Source: an uncultured Alphaproteobacteria bacterium
GTDB lineage: Bacteria > Pseudomonadota > Alphaproteobacteria > Caulobacterales > Caulobacteraceae
Direction: 5' to 3'
Length of the DNA: 40,080 bases
Assembly (NCBI GenBank): GCA_903930545.1
Contig: CAIYZB010000246.1
Span: forward strand, 1 to 40,080
Positions 1 to 8,655 of this stretch are shown one piece after another. A program made the translations under genes and the position numbers. Positions within the stretch are counted from its first letter, which is position 1; each line of letters starts with the position of its first letter. Below the pieces are notes generated by a model. That model was given only the letters and a program-made list of their open reading frames with translations, was not told where the DNA came from and made no database searches.

Positions 1-1779
<1,779 letters not shown>

Positions 1780-1792
1780 GGAAATACCGGAA

Positions 1793-1833
1793 GTGACGCG
1801 TGAGGTGCCATCGGGCGAGCCGTGACGCGTGAG
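1793..1833. repeat. 12-bp direct repeat GTGACGCGTGAG, two copies
   Basis: GTGACGCGTGAG occurs at 1793-1804 and again at 1822-1833, 29 bases start to start. Each copy contains the palindromic core ACGCGT. The pair sits between the short leader ORF and the ABC exporter start, so it could be a regulator site or part of an RNA structure in the exporter leader. No function is assigned. Confidence 0.55.
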
Positions 1834-1877
1834 TAAATGGAAGGTCGTAAACGGGGCCGCTGGGGGGCCGGTTCAGC

Positions 1878-1937
1878 TCAGAGGGAGCTTTTGAGGCCCA
1901 GACGCGGGAGGTCGCACAGATTGATGACAGCCGTCAT
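1878..1937 (-). CDS. 19-residue leader-type small ORF
   Basis: Too short for the ORF track. The minus strand reads AAGGAGGT, five bases, then ATG and the peptide MTAVINLCDLPRLGLKSSL followed by TGA. The ribosome binding site is an essentially perfect anti-16S match and much stronger than those of neighbouring genes, which is the main argument for translation. The ORF ends 98 bases before the ABC exporter start on the same strand. The peptide has no signal or membrane segment and I recognise no family. Its start codon and ribosome binding site are both inside a nested inverted repeat (1902-1956). By analogy with leader peptides of other ABC exporters it may regulate the gene behind it; that is inference. 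Alternatively it is a free-standing small protein. Confidence 0.6.
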   Translation of the reverse strand: MTAVINLCDLPRLGLKSSL

Positions 1938-1956
1938 ATTGGACCTCCTTTCGCGT
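1902..1956 (-). promoter_or_regulatory. Nested hairpin covering the small-ORF ribosome binding site and start
   Basis: Read on the minus strand, ACGCG-aaa-GGAGGTC pairs with GACCTCC-CGCGT, a 12-bp stem with a three-base bulge. Inside it ATGAC pairs with GTCAT across a GGCT loop. The first arm is the ribosome binding site itself, and the inner stem contains the ATG. In the folded state translation of the small ORF would be blocked. The opposite strand folds equally well and is followed by only TTT, so a weak plus-strand terminator is a less likely reading. Confidence 0.55.
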
Positions 1957-2069
1957 TCGTGTTGCAGGCGAGTTCAGGCTAGGGACAGCATGACGAAGCG
2001 TCAAGCAGCCGAAGAACAGAGGTTTGCCGGTGCGTCTTTGCGGCCACGGTCTGGTATGAAGGCCACAGC

Positions 2070-3002
2070 ATGACCGAGATTCTGCCAGACGCCCTCCCGA
2101 CCAACTGGGTCGACCGCCATGCCCCTGTGGCCCTGCAGCCCTGGCTGAAGCTGGGTCGCTTTGACCGGCCAGCCGGGATCTGGCTGCTGATGTTGCCCGG
2201 CTGGTGGGGGGTGGCGCTTGCCGGTGCGAGCCGGGGCAATGGTCCGGATCTGGTCCTGCTGATCAAGATCTTCGTCGGGGCGGCCCTGATGCGGGCAGCG
2301 GGCTGTGCCTTCAACGATATCGTCGATCGCGACTTCGATGCCCAGGTGGCCCGAACGGCCATGCGCCCCATTCCATCAGGCCAGATCACCGTGCCCCAGG
2401 CCTGGGCCTTCCTTTTGGGATGCTGCCTGATCTCCTTCGGCATCCTGGTCACCCTGCCCCTTTTCGCCATCGCTCTGGGGGTCGGGTCCCTGGCCCTTGT
2501 GGCAGCCTATCCCTTCATGAAGCGCATCACCTGGTGGCCCCAGGCCTGGCTGGGCCTGACCTTCAACTGGGGCATACTGCTGGGCTATGCGGCAGCCACC
2601 GGCCACCTGGAGGCCCCTGCCCTTGTGCTCTATGCCGCGGCCGTCTTCTGGACCCTGGGCTATGACACCATCTATGCGGTCCAGGACCTTGAGGACGATG
2701 CCCTGGCCGGGGTGAAGTCCTCGGCCCTGAGGCTGGGAGACAAGGCCCCCCGCGCCGTTCTGGGCTTCTATGTCCTGGCCTTCACCCTGGCCCTGACCGC
2801 CGCCGCCATGGCCTATCTCGGACCCCTCTTCCTGCCGCCAGCGGCCCTGTTCGGCCTGCACCTGTCGCGTCAGGCGGCCGCTCTGGACATTCGCGACGGG
2901 GCCGGAGCCCTGGCCCTGTTCAAGTCCAACAGCCTGGCCGGTTTGTTGATGTTTGTTGCCCTGGTCGCCGGGTTCTGGCGCGGCCCTGTGGGCATGTTCT
3001 GA
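2070..3002 (+). CDS. ubiA: 4-hydroxybenzoate polyprenyltransferase
   Basis: Integral membrane prenyltransferase that attaches the polyprenyl tail to 4-hydroxybenzoate in ubiquinone synthesis. The two family Asp-rich motifs that bind Mg-diphosphate are present: NDIVDRDFD near residues 82-90 and YDTIYAVQDLEDD near 198-210. They lie among about eight or nine hydrophobic segments. At 310 residues it has the normal length. The ATG at 2070 is preceded by GAAGG at suitable spacing. ubiD lies about 3.6 kb downstream on the same strand, separated by unrelated genes, so two steps of one pathway are loosely clustered. Confidence 0.95.
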   Translation: MTEILPDALPTNWVDRHAPVALQPWLKLGRFDRPAGIWLLMLPGWWGVALAGASRGNGPDLVLLIKIFVGAALMRAAGCAFNDIVDRDFDAQVARTAMRPIPSGQITVPQAWAFLLGCCLISFGILVTLPLFAIALGVGSLALVAAYPFMKRITWWPQAWLGLTFNWGILLGYAAATGHLEAPALVLYAAAVFWTLGYDTIYAVQDLEDDALAGVKSSALRLGDKAPRAVLGFYVLAFTLALTAAAMAYLGPLFLPPAALFGLHLSRQAAALDIRDGAGALALFKSNSLAGLLMFVALVAGFWRGPVGMF

Positions 3003-3045
3003 GGCCGGACTTTTGTCGCCCGGGGTTCGGGTCTAAGCTTCATCC

Positions 3046-3978
3046 ATGCCCGTAGCCGCCCGCGTCGATCCCAAGACCTATTTCACCCCGCAGGAGTGGG
3101 CCCCTCTGGCGGCCCGTTCCAGCTGGAAGGGTCTGGCCCTCATCGCCCATGCCTGGGCCGTGATCTTTGCGGCCGGAGCCATGGTGGTGATCTGGCCCCT
3201 GACCCTGCCCCTGGCCGTGATGATCATCGGCGGACGTCAGCTGGGCCTCGCCATCCTTATGCACGATGCCGCCCACGGGGCCCTGCACAGCAATCTGAAG
3301 GTCAATGACTGGGTCGGAGAATGGCTGACCGGGGGCGGGCTGGTGCGCTACCGCACCTATCACCTGGGCCACCACCGCTATGCCCAGCAGGCGGAGGACC
3401 CCGATATCGGCCTGTCGGCCCCCTTCCCCATCACCCGCACCTCCCTGAAGCGGAAGATGATCCGCGACCTGACCGGCCAGACCTTCTTCAAGCAGCGGTT
3501 TGGGGATCTGGTGCGCCGCCTGAAGGCCCGCCAGCCTGGGGAACCCCTGCTGCCCATCCTGGCCGAGGAGGTCCGGCGCAAGCGTCGCTGGCTGTTGGGC
3601 GGGGTGGTCATGACCCTGGTGGGCCTGCCTTTCGGGGTGTGGTGGGCCTGGCCGGTCCTGTGGGTCCTGCCCCAGGCCACCTGGTTTCCGGTCATCACCC
3701 GCTTAAGGAACATTGCCGAGCACGCCCTGATCCCCAGGGACGAGCCCGATCCCCTGCGCCATGCCCGCACCACAAGGGCCGGTCTGGTGGAGCGGGCCCT
3801 GATCGCGCCCTATTATGTGAACTATCACTGCGAACATCACATGTTCATGCACGTCCCCTGCTACAACCTGCCCCGCGCCCACCGGATGCTGGCGCGCAAA
3901 GGGGTGCTGAAAGACATGCTCTATGAACCCGGCGGCTATGGCTCCGTCCTGACCCTGGCGGCCGGCAAGGCTGCATGA
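3046..3978 (+). CDS. Membrane fatty acid desaturase family protein
   Basis: Di-iron membrane desaturase/hydroxylase. All three histidine boxes are visible: HDAAH at 73-77, HLGHH at 106-110 and HCEHH at 261-265, with a further RNIAEHA histidine near 226. Hydrophobic hairpins separate the boxes (about 30-70 and 183-215). The protein has 310 residues. The family introduces double bonds or hydroxyls into lipid acyl chains at the inner membrane; whether this one acts on phospholipid, sphingolipid or carotenoid-type substrates cannot be decided. The stop overlaps the start of the next gene (ATGA), so the two are translationally coupled. Confidence 0.9.
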   Translation: MPVAARVDPKTYFTPQEWAPLAARSSWKGLALIAHAWAVIFAAGAMVVIWPLTLPLAVMIIGGRQLGLAILMHDAAHGALHSNLKVNDWVGEWLTGGGLVRYRTYHLGHHRYAQQAEDPDIGLSAPFPITRTSLKRKMIRDLTGQTFFKQRFGDLVRRLKARQPGEPLLPILAEEVRRKRRWLLGGVVMTLVGLPFGVWWAWPVLWVLPQATWFPVITRLRNIAEHALIPRDEPDPLRHARTTRAGLVERALIAPYYVNYHCEHHMFMHVPCYNLPRAHRMLARKGVLKDMLYEPGGYGSVLTLAAGKAA

Positions 3979-4637
3979 TCGAAAACACCCCCGAGGGCCG
4001 TCGGGCCTTCATCCTTGCCAATACCCGTCTCCAGGCCCCGCCTCACACTCCGGAACTGTCCCTGCATCTGGCCGATGAGGTCACCCCCATCTGGCGGATG
4101 ACCGAGGAAGCCCTGGAGGAGATCGGCCTGCCACCGCCCTTCTGGGCCTTTGCCTGGGCAGGCGGTCAGGCCCTCGCCCGCTACATCCTCGACAATCCTT
4201 CTGAGGTGGCCGGAAAGCGGGTGATCGATTTCGCCTCAGGCTCCGGAATTGTGGCCATTGCCGCCATGAAGGCCGGGGCGGCCCAGGTCCTGGCCGCCGA
4301 CATCGACGGCTATTGCGCCCAGGCCATCAGCCTCAATGCCCTGGCCAATGGGGTCGAGGTGGACTTCACAGATACGGACCTGCTGGACCAGGATGGCCCG
4401 GCCGCCGATGTGATCCTGGCAGGGGACATCTGCTACGAAAAGCCCCTCGCCGAACGGGTCATGGCCTGGCTCAGTGCCCACCATACCGCGGGCGCGCGGG
4501 TCCTGATCGGCGATCCGGGACGCAGCTATTTTCCCAAGGTCGGTCTGGTCCAGCTGGCGGAATATCAGGTGGCCACCACGCGGGAGCTGGAAGATCGGGA
4601 GGTCAAGAAGACCGCCGTCTGGACTCTCGCCGACTGA
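3975..4637 (+). CDS. Class I SAM-dependent methyltransferase, ETF-beta lysine methyltransferase type
   Basis: A 220-residue Rossmann methyltransferase. The SAM-binding motif I is DFASGSG at 85-91. It is preceded by the PPFWAFAWAGGQALARY segment typical of the METTL20/PrmA-like branch, and GDICYEKPL near 151 fits its post-II motif. Bacterial members of this branch methylate lysines of electron transfer flavoprotein beta; some are annotated as ribosomal L11 methyltransferase-like. The start overlaps the desaturase stop by four bases. The assignment to the ETF-beta branch is by remembered motif pattern only. Confidence 0.82.
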   Translation: MIENTPEGRRAFILANTRLQAPPHTPELSLHLADEVTPIWRMTEEALEEIGLPPPFWAFAWAGGQALARYILDNPSEVAGKRVIDFASGSGIVAIAAMKAGAAQVLAADIDGYCAQAISLNALANGVEVDFTDTDLLDQDGPAADVILAGDICYEKPLAERVMAWLSAHHTAGARVLIGDPGRSYFPKVGLVQLAEYQVATTRELEDREVKKTAVWTLAD

Positions 4638-4680
4638 ACCGCTAGCCTCGGAACAAATAGGGAACTTTTGGAGCGGCGCG

Positions 4681-5025
4681 ATGCTGGAAGACGGCAAGAT
4701 CAGTTATGTGGAAATGCCCGGCCAGGACCTGCCGGCCACCAAGGATTTCTACGCCAAGACCTTTGGCTGGACCTTCACCGACTATGGCCCGACCTATGCC
4801 GCCTTTGGTGATGCAGGCATCGATGGCGGGTTCGATGCCGATCCCGAAGCCGGGCTCACCAAGCCCCTGGTGGTACTTTTCGCCCGCGACCTCGAGGCCA
4901 TGGAGACCAAGGTCAAGGCGTCGGGCGGGGTGATCACCGTCCCGATCTTTGCCTTTCCCGGCGGCCGCAGGTTCCACTTCCGCGATCCCAGCGGAAACGA
5001 ATTGGCGGTATTTACGGAGGCCTGA
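4681..5025 (+). CDS. VOC/glyoxalase-fold protein
   Basis: A small 114-residue vicinal-oxygen-chelate protein. It opens with ISYVEMPGQDLPATKDFYAKTFGW, the usual first beta-alpha unit, and ends with FHFRDPSGNELAVF, the usual last strands with the metal-site-type glutamate. GGAG seven bases before the ATG supports the start. Members include bleomycin-resistance and glyoxalase-like proteins; the substrate cannot be told. Confidence 0.88.
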   Translation: MLEDGKISYVEMPGQDLPATKDFYAKTFGWTFTDYGPTYAAFGDAGIDGGFDADPEAGLTKPLVVLFARDLEAMETKVKASGGVITVPIFAFPGGRRFHFRDPSGNELAVFTEA

Positions 5026-5050
5026 GACGGCGCTGCGCCATTCTGATTGA

Positions 5051-5066
5051 CGCCTGGGCCCAGGCG
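5051..5066. repeat. 16-bp perfect palindrome CGCCTGGGCCCAGGCG
   Basis: A perfect inverted repeat in the 79-base gap between the VOC gene and the YjbR-family gene, immediately after TTGA. It could be an operator for the downstream gene or a GC-rich transcript hairpin. No T-run follows, so it is not an ordinary terminator. Confidence 0.5.
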
Positions 5067-5104
5067 CACAGACTTGGCTTCACGACCAGGCCGGAGCCTC
5101 CGAC

Positions 5105-5449
5105 GTGACCCCTGACGAGATGCACCAGATCGTGCTGTCCTTCCCCGGCGCGGAGGAGGCAACCTCCTATGGCTATCCGGCCTTCAAGCTCAACGGCAAG
5201 TTCCTCACCCGGCTGAGGTCAGAGGATGCCAGCCTGGTCCTGATGGAAGTCGGCCCGGACGAGCGCGAGATGCTGATGGAGGCCGACCCGGCCACCTGGC
5301 ACATCACGCCCCACTACGCCTCCAGTAACTGCATCCTGGCCCGCATCGCCAGCCTGGAGCCAGGGTCTCTCAAAGGCTTGCTGGAACGGCGCTTTCGCAA
5401 GATCGCGAAGAAGGCTGTGGTGAAGGCGTGGGACGCCAGGGAAGGCTAG
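5105..5449 (+). CDS. MmcQ/YjbR family protein
   Basis: A 114-residue protein with the family pattern: LSFPGAEEATSYGYPAFKLNGKF near the N-terminus and a WHITPHY segment mid-protein. Its C-terminus is basic (RRFRKIAKKAVVKAW). The fold resembles a CyaY-like or double-wing DNA-binding domain, but the family has no settled function. The GTG start is supported by GGAG nine bases upstream; an in-frame ATG lies five codons in. Confidence 0.85.
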   Translation: MTPDEMHQIVLSFPGAEEATSYGYPAFKLNGKFLTRLRSEDASLVLMEVGPDEREMLMEADPATWHITPHYASSNCILARIASLEPGSLKGLLERRFRKIAKKAVVKAWDAREG

Positions 5450-5544
5450 AGGATTGTTCCTGCCGAACGAAGGCACCAAGTCCCTCTGGCCATCGCCAAT
5501 GCACCGGGCAAGCCCTGCGGTAACCCTATCCTGACGGAGTGAGA

Positions 5545-6249
5545 ATGACCCGCGACGTCGCCAACCTCCTCTCGCTTATGCCCGACACGCCCCAGTGGGT
5601 GGAGGCGCGCGACCTCATCCTGGGGGAGGAATTTGAAGCCTTCGGCCAGCCGAAAGGAGCGGCCCTGGACATCACCCTGCGCGACCCCGCCGAGGGAACC
5701 GTGTTCGTGATCGGGCGGCCGGCGGATGCGGAGGTTCTGGCGGCCATACAGGGCAACCGTGGCGATCTGATCGCCGGCGCTGAACACGGGGACTGGCTGT
5801 CGGTCCTTCTGCCGGACTGGAGCCGGGAGATCGCCATCGTGCATAGAGGCGACCGCCTGACATTGGCTCTGCCCGAGGGCGAGACCCGGATCGTCGCCCT
5901 CGCGGAAATCGAAGCCTCAGTAGACGAGCCTGATCTGCTTGAAGAACTGAGGGCCGCGGCATCTTTCACCGAGATCGCCGCCAGCTTTTCGGAGGGCCGG
6001 CCAGTAGCCTTTTGCTATGCCAGTGCGGAGACCGAAACCTTCTGGGACGTCGGGATCGACACCCTGGAAGCCTTTCAACGCCAGGGACACGCACGGCGCG
6101 TGGCTGGATACATGGTCCGGCGCATGGCTGAGCAGAATCTGGAAACGGTATGGACCGCCTTGGACTCCAACACCGCGTCCCTGCGTCTCGCTGAAAGCCT
6201 CGGCTTTCGAAGCGTGGCAGAGATCGTGATCTTCCAGCGCCCGCAATGA
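5545..6249 (+). CDS. GNAT family N-acetyltransferase
   Basis: The C-terminal half carries the acetyl-CoA loop (QRQGHARRVAGYM, about 178-190) and the LRLAESLGF helix typical of GNATs. The N-terminal half is not recognisable to me and may set substrate choice. The ORF track starts at GTG 5539, but GGAG at 5536-5539 is spaced correctly for the ATG at 5545, giving 234 residues. The acceptor is unknown. It converges on a small minus-strand gene. Confidence 0.8.
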   Translation: MTRDVANLLSLMPDTPQWVEARDLILGEEFEAFGQPKGAALDITLRDPAEGTVFVIGRPADAEVLAAIQGNRGDLIAGAEHGDWLSVLLPDWSREIAIVHRGDRLTLALPEGETRIVALAEIEASVDEPDLLEELRAAASFTEIAASFSEGRPVAFCYASAETETFWDVGIDTLEAFQRQGHARRVAGYMVRRMAEQNLETVWTALDSNTASLRLAESLGFRSVAEIVIFQRPQ

Positions 6250-6300
6250 ACCTGGCGCAAGACCTGGATACTAACCTCGACCGCCGCGGCGAGAACCCCG

Positions 6301-6315
6301 GGCCAGATCCTGGCC
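6301..6315. repeat. Inverted repeat GGCCAGATCCTGGCC between convergent genes
   Basis: A six-base stem with a three-base loop lies between the GNAT stop and the stop of the small minus-strand gene. It is positioned like a shared transcript end but has no T-run on either strand. I call it a hairpin only. Confidence 0.3.
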
Positions 6316-6316
6316 G

Positions 6317-6541
6317 CTAGAATTCGTCTTCCATGCTGGCGCGGAAATTCTCGAAGACTTCGGACGCCCGTTCATTGGTATGTTCGACCTCAGGCTCCAC
6401 GACGGCCGGGGCGACCACGCCCCCTGTCAGACGACCGGCGACCCCGCCATTCTGGACCAGAAGCAGTTCCTCCCCCGGCTCCAGGCTCGTGAGGATCTGG
6501 GCGATGCGGGGCGAAAGGTCGTCGAGGTCGAGGCGTTTCAT
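6317..6541 (-). CDS. Small orphan protein, Phd/YefM-like N-terminus
   Basis: 74 residues from ATG at 6541; the track's GTG start adds 12 residues that look less protein-like. LSPRIAQILTSLEPGEELLLVQNGGVAGRL resembles the N-terminal fold of prevent-host-death antitoxins, where a helix is followed by a beta hairpin with a G-x-x-x-R/L end. The tail is acidic and Glu-rich, as in toxin-binding antitoxin tails. No toxin-sized ORF lies next to it. It diverges from ubiD. The family call is tentative; it could be an unrelated small regulator. Confidence 0.55.
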   Translation of the reverse strand: MKRLDLDDLSPRIAQILTSLEPGEELLLVQNGGVAGRLTGGVVAPAVVEPEVEHTNERASEVFENFRASMEDEF

Positions 6542-6623
6542 AATGGAGAGAAAATACCGTGCCTGCGAGCGTGACACCAGCCCAAGCCGGTTCTAGCTTC
6601 CGCCGGCATTTGCAGGAGCAGAC

Positions 6624-8150
6624 ATGGCCTATCGGTCGCTGAGAGACTTCATCGCCAAGCTGGAAGCGGCGGGCGAGCTGGTCCGCGTCAAGGAGCCCGT
6701 CTCCACGGTCCTTGAGATGACCGAGATCCAGCGTCGGCTCCTGGCCCAGGGGGGACCGGCGGTCCTGTTCGAAAATGTCATCCGGGCTGACGGCCAGCCC
6801 TCTTCCATGCCCTGTCTGGTCAATCTGTTCGGCACGGTGAAGCGGGTCGCCATGGGCGTGACCCTGGAGGGCAAGGAACGCACGACGCCTGAGGAACTGA
6901 GGGAGGTGGGCGAACTCCTGGCCTTTCTGCGGGCCCCGGAACCGCCCCGGGGCCTGAAGGATGCCTTCGACATGTTGCCCCTGGCCAAGACCGTCATGTC
7001 CATGCGGCCCGCCACGGTGAAGAAGGCCCCGGTTCAGGAGATCGTCTGGACCGGCGACCAGATCGACCTCTCGCGCCTGCCCATCCAGACCTGCTGGCCC
7101 GGCGAGCCGGCACCCCTGATCACCTGGCCCCTGGTGGTGACCAAGGGTCCCTCGGAAGATCGCGAGGACAACTATAATCTGGGCATCTATCGCATGCAGG
7201 TCCTGGGCAAGGACCGCACCATCATGCGCTGGCTGGCCCACCGCGGCGGGGCCCAGCATCACCAGCGCTGGAAGAAGTCCGGCAAGCGCGAGCCCCTGCC
7301 CGCCTGTGCCGTGATCGGCGCCGATCCCGGCACCATCCTGGCCGCCGTGACCCCCGTGCCGGACACCCTGTCGGAATACCAGTTCGCCGGTCTCATGCGC
7401 GGCTCGAAGGTCGAGCTGGTCCAGGCCAAGACCGTACCCCTGATGGTCCCCGCCGAGGCCGAGATCGTCATCGAGGGCCACGTCCTGCTGGATGACTATG
7501 CCGATGAGGGCCCCTATGGCGACCACACCGGCTATTACAATTCCGTCGAGAAGTTCCCGGTCTTCCAGGTCAGCGCGATCACCATGCGCAAGAACCCCAT
7601 CTATCTGACCACCTTCACCGGGCGGCCGCCGGATGAGCCCAGCGTCCTGGGCGAGGCCCTGAACGAGGTCTTCATCCCCCTGCTGCGCCAGCAGTTTCCC
7701 GAGATCACCGACTTCTGGCTGCCGCCGGAGGGCTGCAGCTACCGCATCGCCGTGGTCTCCATGAAGAAGGCCTATCCCGGTCACGCCAAGCGCGTGATGA
7801 TGGGAGTCTGGTCCTATCTGCGGCAGTTCATGTACACCAAGTGGGTGATCGTCGTGGATGACGACATCAATGCCCGGGACTGGAAGGACGTGATGTGGGC
7901 CCTGTCCACCCGCATGGACCCTGCCCGGGACATCACCGTCATTGAAGGCACCCCCATCGACTATCTCGACTTTGCCTCTCCGGAGAGCGGACTGGGATCC
8001 AAGATTGGTCTGGATGCCACCAACAAGTGGCCGCCGGAGACCCATCGCGAGTGGGGCGAGAAGCTGGGCATGGATGAGGAAACCATCCGGACCGTGACGG
8101 AAAAATGGTCTCGCCTTGGCCTGCCTGGGGATGGCCGACCCGTCGGTTGA
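6624..8150 (+). CDS. ubiD: UbiD family decarboxylase (3-octaprenyl-4-hydroxybenzoate carboxy-lyase)
   Basis: 508 residues, close to E. coli UbiD. The prenyl-FMN pocket is visible in [10 protein letters not shown] (183-192) and the basic-His stretch [12 protein letters not shown] just after it. The acid segment [12 protein letters not shown] starts near 294. The enzyme removes the carboxyl group from polyprenyl-hydroxybenzoate in ubiquinone synthesis and needs the UbiX-made cofactor; ubiX is not in this window. AGGAG six bases before the ATG gives a good start. The ubiquinone role is supported by ubiA nearby; other UbiD family members act on other aromatic acids. Confidence 0.93.
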   Translation: MAYRSLRDFIAKLEAAGELVRVKEPVSTVLEMTEIQRRLLAQGGPAVLFENVIRADGQPSSMPCLVNLFGTVKRVAMGVTLEGKERTTPEELREVGELLAFLRAPEPPRGLKDAFDMLPLAKTVMSMRPATVKKAPVQEIVWTGDQIDLSRLPIQTCWPGEPAPLITWPLVVTKGPSEDREDNYNLGIYRMQVLGKDRTIMRWLAHRGGAQHHQRWKKSGKREPLPACAVIGADPGTILAAVTPVPDTLSEYQFAGLMRGSKVELVQAKTVPLMVPAEAEIVIEGHVLLDDYADEGPYGDHTGYYNSVEKFPVFQVSAITMRKNPIYLTTFTGRPPDEPSVLGEALNEVFIPLLRQQFPEITDFWLPPEGCSYRIAVVSMKKAYPGHAKRVMMGVWSYLRQFMYTKWVIVVDDDINARDWKDVMWALSTRMDPARDITVIEGTPIDYLDFASPESGLGSKIGLDATNKWPPETHREWGEKLGMDEETIRTVTEKWSRLGLPGDGRPVG

Positions 8151-8225
8151 TGGACCGGCGGGCTTGCTCTTGAGTGATTTCCGCGTCCAATGGGCTGACG
8201 AGGCCAGCTGGCAAGGAGTGTAGTC

Positions 8226-8627
8226 ATGGATGTTGCAACTACAGGCCATGCTGCGGCCTTCTGGACCGGCCTGCATCTTCTCCTGCTGCTGGTCCTGTCC
8301 TTGCTGGTGGTTCGCCAGAGGCAAAAGCACAAGGTGGCCCTCGGCGATGAGGGCATTCCGGAGCTGGCCCAGGCCATCCGCGCCTTTGGCAATGCCACGG
8401 AATATGTCCCGGCAGGCCTCGCGGCCCTGGCGGTTCTGACCGTCGTTCAGGCCAACCCCCTGACCATCCATATCTCCGGCCTGATGATGTTCTCCGGGCG
8501 CTGCCTGCACGCCATCGGCCTGTCGGGCTCGGGGGGCACGTCCTTCCCCCGGGTGATCGGGATCACCATGAGCTGGCTTGCCTATATCTTCATGGCCGCC
8601 GCCCTTTTGTTCTACGCCATTGCCTAG
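8226..8627 (+). CDS. MAPEG family membrane protein
   Basis: 133 residues with four hydrophobic segments. It carries the MAPEG signature RAFGNATEYVPAGLAAL near 56-72 and GRCLHAIGL near 97-105. Eukaryotic relatives conjugate glutathione to lipophilic molecules; bacterial members are mostly uncharacterised. AAGGAG precedes the ATG at good spacing. The next gene, pmbA, starts 18 bases later within a palindrome. Confidence 0.88.
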   Translation: MDVATTGHAAAFWTGLHLLLLLVLSLLVVRQRQKHKVALGDEGIPELAQAIRAFGNATEYVPAGLAALAVLTVVQANPLTIHISGLMMFSGRCLHAIGLSGSGGTSFPRVIGITMSWLAYIFMAAALLFYAIA

Positions 8628-8635
8628 GCGCGCTG

Positions 8636-8655
8636 TGACGGCCATATGGCCGTCA
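8636..8655. repeat. 20-bp perfect palindrome over the pmbA start
   Basis: TGACGGCCATATGGCCGTCA is a perfect inverted repeat. The first pmbA ATG (8646) is its central ATG, and the second in-frame ATG begins at its last base (8655). As RNA it would form a ten-base stem with almost no loop, hiding the start; as DNA it is operator-like. Confidence 0.6.

Noticed and set aside
1902-1956. Leader hairpin read as a plus-strand terminator
   Set aside because: Only three T residues follow, and no plus-strand gene ends upstream of it; the minus-strand reading with ribosome binding site and ORF is more economical.
1837-2073. 78-residue plus-strand ORF before ubiA
   Set aside because: No ribosome binding site or family; it lies opposite the leader ORF and hairpin, which explain the region better.
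6390-8645. 751-residue minus-strand ORF
   Set aside because: Antisense to ubiD, the MAPEG gene and the small ORF; Gly/His/Gln-rich low-complexity translation typical of reading opposite a GC-rich gene.
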